Shown piece by piece: positions 8,607-17,816 of a stretch of 34,529 nucleotides of DNA. The notes under the pieces are model-generated. The model worked only from the letters and a program-made list of their open reading frames with translations, did no database searches and was not told where the DNA came from. The translations under genes were made by a program, and so were the position numbers. Origin of the DNA: Bacteroidales bacterium UBA4363. Its GTDB lineage: Bacteria > Bacteroidota > Bacteroidia > Bacteroidales > Paludibacteraceae. The DNA is taken from positions 19,112-53,640 of the forward strand of contig DGSL01000027.1 of the NCBI GenBank assembly GCA_002393965.1, in the 5' to 3' direction. Positions within the stretch are counted from its first letter, which is position 1; each line of letters begins with the position of its first letter.

Positions 8607-10301
8607 ATGAGAAATCATGTCTTGATGGCCTTGGCTGCCCTCGCAATGATTGTTTCGGTTTCTTCTTGTAAGAAAATGGGACCTCTTTCGCAGGAGTATT
8701 TCAAGGTTTCTCCGTCTCCGCTGGTTGCTAAAGGCGGTGTCGTGAATGCAACTATCACGGGAACTTTCCCAGAGAAGTATCTGAAAAAGAATGCTACAGT
8801 AACCGTTACCCCAGTTCTGAAGTACAACGGACAGGAGAAAGAACTGAAGGCCGCTACCTATCAGGGCGAAGAAGTGCAGGGTAACGATAAGAAAATCTCT
8901 TACAAGGCTGGCGGTACATATACACAACGCGTACAGTTCGACTTCGTTCCTGAAATGGCTAAGTCTGAACTCTATCTGCGATTCACCGTGGCTCAGGGCG
9001 CTAAGTCCTACAACCTGCCAGAAGTGAAGGTGGCTGACGGTATCAACTATACTTACACGCTCGCAAAAGCTGATGGACTGGAACCAGCTTTCGCAGAAGA
9101 CGGCTTCCAACACTCCGTTTCCTCTACGCAGGAGGCTGCTATCAACTTCCTCGTTGCTAAGACAGATATCCGTTCCAGCGAGCTGAATAAGGACGAAATA
9201 CGCGAGCTTATGCGTAAACTGCAGGAGGTTAGCGAGAACGGCAACTCATCCGTTAAGAGCGTCGAAATCTCTGGCTATGCATCTCCAGAAGGTTCGGTCG
9301 GCTTGAATACCAACCTCGCAGAAGGTCGTGAACGTGTTGCTGTCAACTATATCGACAAACAACTCAAACAAATCAAGCAGAACGTAGAGATTGACTCTAA
9401 ATATACGGCTGAAGACTGGGACGGCTTCCAAGATCTCGTTTCTAAGTCCGCTATCCAGGATAAGGAACTCATCCTGAGCGTCCTCTCTCAGTTCTCCGAT
9501 CCAGATCAGCGTGAGGTCGAAATCCGTAAACTCAGCGCTGCATACGAAGTGCTCGCTACGGATATCCTCCCACAACTCCGCCGCTCTAAGATGAAGGTCG
9601 GATTCGAATTGGCAGGCAAGAGCGATGCTGAACTCAAGTCTCTCGTCAAGAGCGACCCAAGCTCTCTTTCCGCTGAGGAACTCCTCTACGCCGCTACTCT
9701 TACCGATGACCTTAACGAGAAAGAACAGATCTACCAGAAAGCGGTGGATAACTACCCTTCTGACTGGCGTGCAGTCAATAACCTCGGTGCTGCAAAGTAT
9801 CTCAAGGGTGATTTCGACGGCGCGGAAAAGCAGTTCTCTAAGGCAATCGACATGAACTCTTCTGCCGATGAAACGAACTATAACTGGGGTATCATCAAAC
9901 TGCACAACGGCGAAATCAAAATCGCTGAACAGTTCCTCGGTAAGGCAGCAGGTCTCGGCGAGAAACTCGATGACGCTCTCGGCGTAATCTACCTCCACAA
10001 AGGTGACTACGGCGCGGCAGAGAAGGCACTCGCTGGTGACAAGACAAACAACGCAGCAGTTTCTAAACTCGTGAATAAGGACAACGCTTCCGCTGAGGAA
10101 ATCTTGGGTCAGGTTGAGGAACCAAATGCAACAACTCACTATCTCAAGGCAATCGTTGCTGCTCGCAAGGGTAATTCTTCAGACCTCTACAACGAACTGA
10201 AAGAGGCAGTGAAGGACAATAACCTTAAGAAACGCGCAGCAACAGATATCGAGTTTGCTAAATATTTCAACGAAGAAGTGTTCAAGTCAATCGTTAAGTA
10301 A
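8607..10301 (+). CDS. Outer-membrane lipoprotein with OmpA-like and TPR regions
   Basis: A 564-aa lipoprotein: signal peptide with lipobox V-S-S-C, lipidated Cys at 21, followed by K-K. The first ~150 residues are a beta-rich domain. Residues about 175-265 resemble an OmpA C-terminal peptidoglycan-binding domain (V-E-I-S-G-Y-A-S-P-E-G-S followed by N-L-A-E-G-R-E-R-V). From about 350 onward there are TPR-like helical repeats (for example W-R-A-V-N-N-L-G-A-A-K-Y-L-K-G-D-F). This layout suggests a periplasm-facing scaffold linking the outer membrane to the cell wall. Codon choice is strongly biased like that of pckA, suggesting high expression. It is monocistronic, with a strong terminator downstream. 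The precise role is unknown. Confidence 0.78.
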   Translation: MRNHVLMALAALAMIVSVSSCKKMGPLSQEYFKVSPSPLVAKGGVVNATITGTFPEKYLKKNATVTVTPVLKYNGQEKELKAATYQGEEVQGNDKKISYKAGGTYTQRVQFDFVPEMAKSELYLRFTVAQGAKSYNLPEVKVADGINYTYTLAKADGLEPAFAEDGFQHSVSSTQEAAINFLVAKTDIRSSELNKDEIRELMRKLQEVSENGNSSVKSVEISGYASPEGSVGLNTNLAEGRERVAVNYIDKQLKQIKQNVEIDSKYTAEDWDGFQDLVSKSAIQDKELILSVLSQFSDPDQREVEIRKLSAAYEVLATDILPQLRRSKMKVGFELAGKSDAELKSLVKSDPSSLSAEELLYAATLTDDLNEKEQIYQKAVDNYPSDWRAVNNLGAAKYLKGDFDGAEKQFSKAIDMNSSADETNYNWGIIKLHNGEIKIAEQFLGKAAGLGEKLDDALGVIYLHKGDYGAAEKALAGDKTNNAAVSKLVNKDNASAEEILGQVEEPNATTHYLKAIVAARKGNSSDLYNELKEAVKDNNLKKRAATDIEFAKYFNEEVFKSIVK

Positions 10302-10327
10302 ACGACAATACGAACTATATCGTTCCC

Positions 10328-10363
10328 GAAGAGGCTTGCGATTCTCGCAGGCCTCTTCTTTTT
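10328..10363 (+). terminator. Rho-independent terminator of the OmpA/TPR lipoprotein gene
   Basis: The GC-rich hairpin has arms GAAGAGGC (10328-10335) and GCCTCTTC (10351-10358), with inner arms TGCGA/TCGCA around a TTC loop. Five T follow immediately (10359-10363). Confidence 0.92.
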
Positions 10364-10388
10364 ATGGTAGATGACCTGAAAGAGTCTT

Positions 10389-10418
10389 TTTGCCTTGTTG
10401 GATTTTAAAGTACCTTTG
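10389..10418 (+). promoter_or_regulatory. Promoter for dusB
   Basis: TTTG (10389-10392), 18 bp, then the -7 box TACCTTTG (10411-10418), a good Bacteroidetes promoter. The start would fall around 10423-10426, only a few bases before the first ATG (10428). The mRNA would therefore be almost leaderless. It also excludes a longer reading frame beginning at 10395. Confidence 0.7.
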
Positions 10419-10427
10419 CAGACAGAT

Positions 10428-11435
10428 ATGATGAAAATAGGAGATATCACTTTCGGACCATACCCTTTGTTCCTGGCTCCCATGGAAGACGTGACGGACC
10501 CTGCTTTCCGTATGCTCTGCAAACAGCAGGGTGCCGATATGGTGACAACTGAGTTCGTCTCTTCCGACGCACTGATACGCAATGTGAGAAGTACGGAGAG
10601 AAAACTGAATATCCTGAAGGAAGAACGTCCTGCTGCTATTCAGATTTACGGAAAAGACCCCGATACGATGGTCGAGGCAGCTAAGATGTGCGAGGAGGCA
10701 CAACCGGATGTCATTGATATAAATTGCGGATGCCCCGTCAAGAAGGTGGCAGGGAAAGGGGCAGGAGCAGGTCTGCTGCAAAATATCCCGCTTATGCTGC
10801 GGATCGTTGAGGCGGTTGTCAAGGCTGTCCATGTTCCTGTTACGGTGAAGACACGGCTGGGATGGAACGATGCCGCTGCAATGCCAGGAAGTGGAATCGG
10901 TATAACAGAGATCGCTGAACAATTGCAGGACTGTGGCATAGCCGCGCTAACTATACATGGTCGTACACGAGAACAGATGTACCGGGGCGAGGCAGACTGG
11001 TCGCTCATTGGGACGGTGAAGGAGAACCCTCGTATTCATATTCCCATTATAGGAAACGGTGACGTGACAACTCCAGAACGGGCACGTGAGTGCTTCGAAC
11101 GGTACGGGGTGGATGCCGTCATGGTTGGACGCGCATCGGTAGGAAAACCGTGGGTCTTTCGTGAGATGAGGTCTTTCCTGGATAACGGTGTACACGCTGC
11201 TTCGCTGACATGGGACGAACAGATGGCACTGCTCAAGCAAATGGTTTATAGCAACGTTGAGAAGTTGGACGAATATCGAGGCATCCTACACAGCAGACGA
11301 CACCTGGCTGCAACACCTCTTTTCAAGGGGATACCGAATTTCAGGGAGACACGCATAGCCATGCTGCGTGCCGCAACTCTCACGGAGTTGATGACCATCC
11401 TCGATGGAATCAATCCCTCCGATTATCAGCGGTAA
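10428..11435 (+). CDS. dusB: tRNA dihydrouridine synthase, DusB type
   Basis: Flavin-dependent reduction of uridine to dihydrouridine in the tRNA D-loop. The 335-aa protein has the family hallmarks: F-L-A-P-M-E-D-V-T-D (15-24, FMN site), D-I-N-C-G-C-P-V-K-K-V with catalytic Cys102, V-K-T-R-L-G-W, H-G-R-T-R-E-Q and G-N-G-D-V. I place the start at 10428; a second ATG at 10431 is equally possible. The nearby promoter rules out the in-frame codon at 10395, which would add 11 residues. It stands alone and converges on the OstA-like gene 18 bp downstream, with no obvious terminator hairpin between them. Which Dus paralogue (and which uridine) is meant is inferred from overall resemblance only. Confidence 0.92.
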   Translation: MMKIGDITFGPYPLFLAPMEDVTDPAFRMLCKQQGADMVTTEFVSSDALIRNVRSTERKLNILKEERPAAIQIYGKDPDTMVEAAKMCEEAQPDVIDINCGCPVKKVAGKGAGAGLLQNIPLMLRIVEAVVKAVHVPVTVKTRLGWNDAAAMPGSGIGITEIAEQLQDCGIAALTIHGRTREQMYRGEADWSLIGTVKENPRIHIPIIGNGDVTTPERARECFERYGVDAVMVGRASVGKPWVFREMRSFLDNGVHAASLTWDEQMALLKQMVYSNVEKLDEYRGILHSRRHLAATPLFKGIPNFRETRIAMLRAATLTELMTILDGINPSDYQR

Positions 11436-11453
11436 TGCAAGTCATAAGGATAT

Positions 11454-13121
11454 TTATCGACGCTTTTTCTTTCGACCGAAGGTCTGAATAGGTGGGTTGC
11501 GACGGAATAGGTCGGTCGCGTCAATAGGACGGACGTCCTCCTGCCAAGAGAAGTGCTTCAATTTCTTCTCGTCTTCGGGTATCTGATCCTCAGGATAGAG
11601 AGTGCCCGAAGAGGCAGGCGAAAGGACAATTCGATCCATCTTCTTGTCTTTCATGTGAAAGGTTAGGAAACTGCTCTCAGCCTTGTTGACTCCAACGACG
11701 GATCCATCCTTCTCTTTAGCATGGTAGAGGGTCTGTGCATTGCCTTCTACAATCGCTTTGCGAAGTTCTCCGTTTTCCATGTATCCGGTCATCTTACGCC
11801 CTTCAACCTGATTGAAGCGGACTGTGTCTTCCTGTACGACACCACAGACCCAGCCCGTTACCCATAGAATCTCGGGACGGAGGTCTTTGTTCATCTTGAC
11901 GGACATCTCCTCACCGGCAAGTTGTATGGAATCACTCCAGATGACCGGTGCTACGTACATGTGGATAATGGAGTCTCCTGTAAAGGCTTTGACTGTATCG
12001 CATTTCCCCTGTAAGTCCTTGCGGAAGAAGCGCACGTTACCAATGCCCCATACACGACGAAGGGTCGTGTCACGGTCATCTTGGACAGCTCGCAGGGTAT
12101 CAGCATGCAAATACAATGTATCCCCTCCGGAGTATTCCATCGCAACGGCACTGTCGTAGGCAAGAGCATAATCTCCGTCTCCCCAGCCACGCGCAGGACC
12201 CGTTGGAGGAAGCACGACCCTCTTCGGATCTCCATTCAGAGGGTTGCCGTCCCGGATATACGCAAAATGAGACCGTAATCCTACTTTCTGAATCGTGTCC
12301 CACATCTCAACATGTCCACGGGCAAAGGCTTCTCCTGTCGAACGGTCATAATCGACAAGGTCTGCCTTGAGACGCTTACCGTCTTTACGGTCAATACGGA
12401 CGTTTGTGGACAACTGGGCATTACGACGACGGGTGTCATACCACCCGCCTTCACAACGTGCAGCTGTCTCTCCTTCCTGCTGAATCACCGAAGGTCCCTG
12501 TATGTAGGCAATCTTGGATGCAGTATTGTATTTTAAGTCGTTGGTGGCAAGAGCCCCGCTCTTTCCAAGTAGTCGAACATTCTCCCGAAAAAGGGCCATC
12601 TTGGTCTCAGTGTTGTATTCCCCGTAAAAGGAGGTGAGCTGGTTGTCCTTGTCATAGAGTTTCCCTCCTGTGTAATAGTATCCCGTCGAGGTGTTCCGGT
12701 CATAGTCCACACTGTCGGATTCTAATACCGACTCGCGGTTGATGATCTTTGCATTACCCTTTAGGCGTGCCAGACGCTCGTCTCCAAAGTAGTGGAGAAC
12801 GTTTCCTGTGATGAATAGGGTGTCCCCCTGTTCCATATGTACGTTCCCGAAGGCATCAAAACTGTTGTCTTCTGGATAGAAGAGGGCTTTGTCGCAGGTC
12901 ATCTTCGCTCCTAAATGACGGAAACGGACATTGCCCGTGAGAACTTGAGCATCGCCCGTCTCTTCTTTGTCATAATTCAACTGGTCGGCATGCTCCAACA
13001 TGACAAGACGACGATCGGACATCCTCGTCTTCCCGGTCTGCGCATGCAGACACCCGGATACAAAGCATGTCAATAGCAATAGTGGGAAGATAGTTCTTCG
13101 TCTCGTTTTCCGGAACTCCAT
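11454..13121 (-). CDS. OstA/LptA-like LPS-transport protein
   Basis: A 555-aa exported protein of the OstA_2/LptA-like family of Bacteroidetes. It consists of beta-jellyroll repeats thought to shield lipid A while LPS crosses the periplasm. A signal peptide is clear; the segment V-S-G-C at about 21-24 could be a lipobox, though cleavage after L-H-A-Q is also possible. Repeated motifs such as V-L-T-G-N-V-R-F, A-F-G-N-V-H-M-E-Q-G-D-T-L, G-N-A-K-I and A-R-G-H-V-E-M typify the OstA fold. The C-terminus is very basic (R-K-K-K-R-R). It is the last gene of a four-gene operon, 21 bp after the SurA-like gene, which fits joint outer-membrane assembly work. Confidence 0.85.
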   Translation of the reverse strand: MEFRKTRRRTIFPLLLLTCFVSGCLHAQTGKTRMSDRRLVMLEHADQLNYDKEETGDAQVLTGNVRFRHLGAKMTCDKALFYPEDNSFDAFGNVHMEQGDTLFITGNVLHYFGDERLARLKGNAKIINRESVLESDSVDYDRNTSTGYYYTGGKLYDKDNQLTSFYGEYNTETKMALFRENVRLLGKSGALATNDLKYNTASKIAYIQGPSVIQQEGETAARCEGGWYDTRRRNAQLSTNVRIDRKDGKRLKADLVDYDRSTGEAFARGHVEMWDTIQKVGLRSHFAYIRDGNPLNGDPKRVVLPPTGPARGWGDGDYALAYDSAVAMEYSGGDTLYLHADTLRAVQDDRDTTLRRVWGIGNVRFFRKDLQGKCDTVKAFTGDSIIHMYVAPVIWSDSIQLAGEEMSVKMNKDLRPEILWVTGWVCGVVQEDTVRFNQVEGRKMTGYMENGELRKAIVEGNAQTLYHAKEKDGSVVGVNKAESSFLTFHMKDKKMDRIVLSPASSGTLYPEDQIPEDEKKLKHFSWQEDVRPIDATDLFRRNPPIQTFGRKKKRR

Positions 13122-13142
13122 ATTCGACTTGCCTTTCTTGGA

Positions 13143-14561
13143 TTAGTTGGAGGAGGAGCTCTCTTTGACCCAACCTGGATATGTCCAGTCACATCCCTGC
13201 AGTTCAGGGGAGATACGGATATAGGTCTCTTTTTGTTTCTCCTTGACCCATTCCTGCAGTACCTTTTCGTTTTTCTGGTTTTGTACGTAGTTTTTCATTA
13301 ACTGATAGTCGTCAGTGAGGTTCGCCTTGTGTTGCTCTGTACGTGATTTGAGCTTTACAATGGCGCAGACTTGTTTGCCTTTGGAGTTCTCCATGAAAAA
13401 CGGCTGACTGATCTCTCCTACCTGAAGGGAGTGAACCTCACGAGCAACGCCTTCCGGAAGAGCCTGATATTCAAATGAGGAGGAACCGTCACGGCTGTTC
13501 TCCAAAATGCCTTCGTTCATCTTCGTGTCCTTGTCTTCCGACCACCGGAATACGGCATCCTCAAAGGTGACTTTCCCTTCACGGATGAGCGTTAATGCAC
13601 TGTCCATGCGTGCTCTGATGCGCTCCTTTTCTTCGTCAGTGGCTTTGGGCTTCAGAAGGATATGACGACAATTGATCTTGTCTCCGCGGCGCTCAATGAA
13701 CTGGATGAGGTGGAAACCGAATTCGCTCTCAACAATGCGGGAGAGACTCTTGTTCTCATTCATGCTGAAAAGCTCATTGGCAAAAGGATCTACTAATTGA
13801 CCTTTGCCCATGAATCCCAGTTCGCCTCCTACTTTTGCGGATCCAACATCGTCACTGTAGAGCGTGGCAAGCATGGAGAAGGAGGCCTCTCCACTCTCTA
13901 CCCGCTTCCTCATTTCACGAAGACGGTCTTTGATGGCTTCGGTCTCTTTGAGCGTGAGCTTGGGCTCCATGGTCAGTATCTGTACCTCTACCTTCGTCGG
14001 AATAGTTGGAATGTCCTCTTCCTGCATCTCTGTTTCCCAATACTTGCGTACTTCACTCGGCGTCAGTTTGTGATCACCGACTATCTTCTGCTGTACCTGC
14101 TGCATGCGTGACTGGTCACGGGCTTGTTCGTACAGGTCTTCGCGAAGCAGTTGGATGCTCTTTCCGTAGTATTCGGCAACTTTCTCTTCACTGCCAATCT
14201 GAGAGACGACCTGTGCCATGCGCTGGTCAACCTGCATCTTGATGCTTACCTCATTGGCTTCTATACTGTCAAGATCGGCTTGGTGTAAAAACAACTTCTG
14301 AACAGCCAACTGCTCTGGAATACGACAATAGGGATCTCCTCCCATGTCCACACGCTCGTATTTGAGCTGCTGTACTTGTTTCTCAACATCACTTCGGAGC
14401 ACCGCCTCGTTTCCTACAACCCATATCACCTCATCGATGATTTTACCTTGGTCAGGGGATGGGTTGGCAACGGCGACTGTGGTGTCATTCTGAGAAGAAA
14501 CGGAAAGGGTCGTGAGTAATAAACCGACAGACAGGATGCTCTTTCGTATGATCGATTTCAT
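13143..14561 (-). CDS. SurA-like periplasmic peptidyl-prolyl isomerase/chaperone
   Basis: A 472-aa periplasmic chaperone for outer-membrane proteins. It has a signal peptide (1-23, cleavage before Q-N-D), a SurA N-terminal chaperone region (about 40-170) and two parvulin domains. Domain 1 spans about 189-291 (V-E-V-Q-I-L to G-F-H-L-I-Q-F) and domain 2 about 297-400 (starting C-R-H-I-L-L-K-P). The pattern G-G-E-L-G-F-M-G-K-G in domain 1 is typical of parvulins. Domain 2 keeps the C-R-H-I-L strand but is more divergent. It lies between another parvulin gene and the OstA-like gene; the gaps of 31 and 21 bp indicate co-transcription. Confidence 0.88.
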   Translation of the reverse strand: MKSIIRKSILSVGLLLTTLSVSSQNDTTVAVANPSPDQGKIIDEVIWVVGNEAVLRSDVEKQVQQLKYERVDMGGDPYCRIPEQLAVQKLFLHQADLDSIEANEVSIKMQVDQRMAQVVSQIGSEEKVAEYYGKSIQLLREDLYEQARDQSRMQQVQQKIVGDHKLTPSEVRKYWETEMQEEDIPTIPTKVEVQILTMEPKLTLKETEAIKDRLREMRKRVESGEASFSMLATLYSDDVGSAKVGGELGFMGKGQLVDPFANELFSMNENKSLSRIVESEFGFHLIQFIERRGDKINCRHILLKPKATDEEKERIRARMDSALTLIREGKVTFEDAVFRWSEDKDTKMNEGILENSRDGSSSFEYQALPEGVAREVHSLQVGEISQPFFMENSKGKQVCAIVKLKSRTEQHKANLTDDYQLMKNYVQNQKNEKVLQEWVKEKQKETYIRISPELQGCDWTYPGWVKESSSSN

Positions 14562-14592
14562 GATTGGTCAGAATTCAAATGGTAGTTGATCT

Positions 14593-15954
14593 TTATTGTA
14601 TGGTTTGGATGATAGCGGTGTTGACCTTGACGGGATGAGCCTGGCGAAGCTGATCCAGCCATTGGATATCACGCTCTTTTTGTAAGTCATCTTCCACAAG
14701 GCCTCGTACATCACGATATGTGACGGGCTGTTTGCGCCCTTGCGAGAGTTCTTGCTGTATGTATTTAGCCTTATTGTTTTCAAATTGACGGCGCATCCCC
14801 TCTTCATCCATCGCTATCGTATTCCATTCTCTTTCTTGAGCACGGAAGAAGAGCCATAGGTCTTTTTGATATTCCAATTCATGCTTCATGGATGGGAATT
14901 TCTGTTCAAGTTGCGCATCTTCTTTGGCGATTACTTCATCATCGCTCCATTTCTTGTCTGTCCATCCGTTCTCGGCGCGAAGTCGGTCTGCCAGACGCTC
15001 ACGGACAACAAGGCTGCGATCCATCTGGCCGCTTACAATGCGAGTCCGTATCTCGTCTCGCAAGTTGTCTTTCATCTCTTCCCATGACTTCTTTTCTATT
15101 AGACGGAACTGGAACGTGCCCATGATGGTGCGAACCGGAGGGGTGATCTCTCCAATATTCCGAAGGGCAAAGACGGCATCCTCTACTTCTTTCGCGGTCT
15201 CTCCGATACGAAGCCATGGCATTTCTTCTTCCTGACCCGTCGAGTCAATACGCGTTACCAAACGTGCTCCCATATTGCGACGACGTGCATTGACTTTGTA
15301 GATGTGCCAACCATAACGACTCTGCAGAGGACCGCCGATTTCTCCGACTTTTGCGTTGTAAACGGCTTCTTCCAAAGGCCAGACTACCCACATGGCTGTC
15401 ATCCAACCTAAATGACCTTGATTGCGTACGACACTCGGATCGTCACTCATCCATCGTGCTACCGTGTCAAAAGGGTCTACGTCAATACGGCGACGAGCAG
15501 TGAGCGCTCGCTGTTTCGACAGTTCTTTGTTGAGACTGTCTTCGCGGATGAGTATGTGACTGAGATCTATGTCTTCCGCACTGCGCTGCAGTTCGGTCTC
15601 GACCATCGTAGCAAGTTCCGATGAGTCATTGAGGTATTTTCGGCTCAGTTCAGCTCGTTTCTGCTCGCAAAAGTCTCGAAAGGCTTGAGTCGTATCTTCT
15701 TTCACTTGACGTGCCGCGCTGACTTTTAGTTCGAAGTTCGTGAAGTCTTTTAGATACTCTTCCGCACTTTGCTCCCTGCCGTTTGGAGTGATACGGTTCT
15801 TGTGGAATACGTATTGGAAATACTCTGGAGTGATGTTGCGGGAGCCGATGGTGATAGCCGATGGTGAGGCTGACCATAGTATCGTGTTCCAACAGAATAG
15901 TAATCCGATGGATAGGATGAGCTTGTGAATGCTTGAGGATGAATGGTTTTGCAT
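14593..15954 (-). CDS. Periplasmic parvulin-type peptidyl-prolyl isomerase
   Basis: A 453-aa second parvulin chaperone of the envelope operon. I chose the ATG at 15954 (M-Q-N-H-S-S-S-S-I-H-K-L-I-L). It gives an immediate signal peptide ending near W-S-A-S and leaves a 32-bp gap to the upstream gene. A longer frame from 16104 would overlap that gene and bury the signal sequence. One parvulin domain is visible (about 128-225: D-L-S-H-I-L-I, then G-H-L-G-W-M-T, then G-W-H-I-Y-K-V). It is followed by a long charged helical C-terminus with E-W-N-T-I-A-M-D-E-E. The tandem arrangement with the SurA-like gene suggests division of labour in folding beta-barrel proteins. Confidence 0.8.
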   Translation of the reverse strand: MQNHSSSSIHKLILSIGLLFCWNTILWSASPSAITIGSRNITPEYFQYVFHKNRITPNGREQSAEEYLKDFTNFELKVSAARQVKEDTTQAFRDFCEQKRAELSRKYLNDSSELATMVETELQRSAEDIDLSHILIREDSLNKELSKQRALTARRRIDVDPFDTVARWMSDDPSVVRNQGHLGWMTAMWVVWPLEEAVYNAKVGEIGGPLQSRYGWHIYKVNARRRNMGARLVTRIDSTGQEEEMPWLRIGETAKEVEDAVFALRNIGEITPPVRTIMGTFQFRLIEKKSWEEMKDNLRDEIRTRIVSGQMDRSLVVRERLADRLRAENGWTDKKWSDDEVIAKEDAQLEQKFPSMKHELEYQKDLWLFFRAQEREWNTIAMDEEGMRRQFENNKAKYIQQELSQGRKQPVTYRDVRGLVEDDLQKERDIQWLDQLRQAHPVKVNTAIIQTIQ

Positions 15955-15986
15955 GTGGAATCGTTCGCAGGTGATATGGTTTGTAT

Positions 15987-17612
15987 CTAATAAAGACTGT
16001 AGCCAAGTCCAATGGTCAGCAGATCGGCTTTGAGTTTGTGCTGCTTGACACTGCCTACTGCATACCATTTTTCTCCAAAATGGTATTTCGTGCCCCAACG
16101 CCAATACCAGTTTTCTCCGTCGGCCTTGATGTTGTCGTACAGATAATAGCCCGCATCGGCTAATACGGCAACCCGACCAAAGGTGATTTCATTGCCCCAG
16201 AAGACTCCGCCACGAAATTGGTCGGTCAGGGTCCCCTTGTCGTATTTCCCATCGTAAATGTCATGGCGACAAGGCACATAGTCACGGGAGTAGGTGCCGT
16301 CATAGAAAAGGTCAAGACCGAATCCGGTGCGCCATACATTGAGTGCTTGCCACATGAGGGCGGCATTCAGATTGGCAGTCCCATGGATATCCTCGGAGAG
16401 GTGGGTCCCCTGTTTGATGCCTCCTGCCAAACCAATGTCCAATGTGCGCGAGTGGGGCATCGTTCCTGTCTTCTGACGTACCGGATAGTCTGGTATTTCA
16501 GGCGTGTACTTTAACCCAATCTCTCCACCGGCAACGGCAATGCCTTTGTTCGGCTGCAGGATGCCTCCATTGTCAATATGAATAAGACAGGCCTCCGCAA
16601 AAAGGGTCCAATGAGCCCACTGGTCGTCAATGGCATTGTTCGCCTTGAATACCGGTCGATAGGAGAAGCCAAGACCTACTTTCTGCATTAGGTTCACCGG
16701 ACTGCCTATCAGCGGATGGTCATAACCTTGACAGTCTGTGCCGTCGAAATCACTCTTTCCCGTTTTGTCCCATTTTGTTACGTAGGACAATCCCATTCCG
16801 GCGCTGAGGTTTATGTCTAAATGCTTGCTTCGCACAATAGGTACGGAAGCATAAGGAAAAAGATTGACGGTACTGCCCAACTTGTTTTCGTCTCCAAGGT
16901 ACAGATAAGAAAGTCCCAAACCTAATGTCGGTAGATTCCAATGATGGTTGTAGAGCCTCTTGCCCAAAGTAGGCCACTCAAGGGCAATCTCGCCTCCTAT
17001 GACATCTTTGCTTTTGGCATCGGATAGGTAGTGCTTCGTTGTGTTGCCAGACTCCAGAACTGTGCCGTAATAGAACCCGTAACGCCATTGATGAGGCTTT
17101 TCATAGGAAACGTCCATACTATGGGAGGAACTGCCGAATTCACTCCAACTGCGGACCGGCTTTGCTTCGGGTGCGTCAGGAGGTGTCGCCTGTACATCAG
17201 CACTCATCTGGTCCCAGTTGTTGTTCGCCTTGCCTCCGGATAACTGACCTCCGCCTTTGACTTTCTCTCGACTGCGCCAGGTGCCTTGTGTGCGACCGCT
17301 CTTCGGATGCCCTTTCCGTCCGTTGTCCCAGTTGGAATAACCGCCCTTGACAGTCTTGCGCTTGCGGGCATTGGCAAAAGGATCAAATCCGCCTCCTCCG
17401 CTTTTGTGACGGCTGTTGCTATAGGGACTGAATGCCTTCCCTTTGTATTTCGCTTTCTTGACCTTACCGACCTTGCGGTTCCCAGTCATCCTGACGGCCT
17501 TCTGCCTTGCGGCTTTGTTGCGCCCTTTGATGGAACAGTCTCCTCCGAGACACTGAGCCGCGGAACAGAGACATACCATCAGGGACACGATGATCAGGAC
17601 GTATTTTTTCAT
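15987..17612 (-). CDS. Outer-membrane beta-barrel protein with basic N-terminal region; possible PagL-like
   Basis: A 541-aa exported protein (signal peptide 1-19, cleavage after C-S-A-A). Residues about 24-140 are low complexity and strongly basic, rich in K, R, G, S and N. From about 170 to the end, alternating beta strands with aromatic girdles and a terminal L-G-Y-S-L-Y look like an outer-membrane barrel ending in an aromatic residue. The last segment (Q-H-K-L-K-A-D-L-L-T-I-G-L-G-Y) recalls the C-terminus of Bacteroidetes proteins labelled acyloxyacyl hydrolase/PagL. That would make it a lipid A deacylase, but I cannot place a full His-Ser-Glu set, so this is tentative. It is first in the operon with the chaperones and OstA-like gene. 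Confidence 0.6.
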   Translation of the reverse strand: MKKYVLIIVSLMVCLCSAAQCLGGDCSIKGRNKAARQKAVRMTGNRKVGKVKKAKYKGKAFSPYSNSRHKSGGGGFDPFANARKRKTVKGGYSNWDNGRKGHPKSGRTQGTWRSREKVKGGGQLSGGKANNNWDQMSADVQATPPDAPEAKPVRSWSEFGSSSHSMDVSYEKPHQWRYGFYYGTVLESGNTTKHYLSDAKSKDVIGGEIALEWPTLGKRLYNHHWNLPTLGLGLSYLYLGDENKLGSTVNLFPYASVPIVRSKHLDINLSAGMGLSYVTKWDKTGKSDFDGTDCQGYDHPLIGSPVNLMQKVGLGFSYRPVFKANNAIDDQWAHWTLFAEACLIHIDNGGILQPNKGIAVAGGEIGLKYTPEIPDYPVRQKTGTMPHSRTLDIGLAGGIKQGTHLSEDIHGTANLNAALMWQALNVWRTGFGLDLFYDGTYSRDYVPCRHDIYDGKYDKGTLTDQFRGGVFWGNEITFGRVAVLADAGYYLYDNIKADGENWYWRWGTKYHFGEKWYAVGSVKQHKLKADLLTIGLGYSLY

Positions 17613-17730
17613 TATTATTTTTTTATCTTTGCAATCCGCTCTTAGTGTTAAACCCTCTCTTCACTGAAAAAAAACAAGATGTTTGGCTGTGAAGGGAATA
17701 CCGGGAATAACACAGATAGAATGCAATTTG

Positions 17731-17738
17731 CAAATATA
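17731..17738 (-). promoter_or_regulatory. Probable -7 box for the outer-membrane biogenesis operon
   Basis: The minus strand reads TATATTTG, a full match to TAnnTTTG, about 120 nt upstream of the start at 17612. The -33 region is poor. The surrounding interval 17613-17816 is a divergent promoter region and contains the small inverted repeat TACCGGAACGGTA (17755-17767). On the + strand a TATCTTTG at 17624-17631 could serve the gldF-like gene but also lacks a TTG partner. Confidence 0.45.
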
Positions 17739-17816
17739 AGGATTCTTTGAGAATTACCGGAACGGTAGTTTTAAAGAAAACGCTTGTCTGTCGGAGGTCG
17801 TCAAAAGTTCATATCC

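Noticed and set aside
9246..10139. 297-residue minus-strand open frame
   Set aside because: Antisense to the OmpA/TPR lipoprotein, which has clear motifs and codon bias; the product is a Cys/Phe/Leu-rich shadow.
15955..16104. Longer start for the first parvulin gene
   Set aside because: It would overlap the upstream barrel gene and put 50 residues before the signal peptide.
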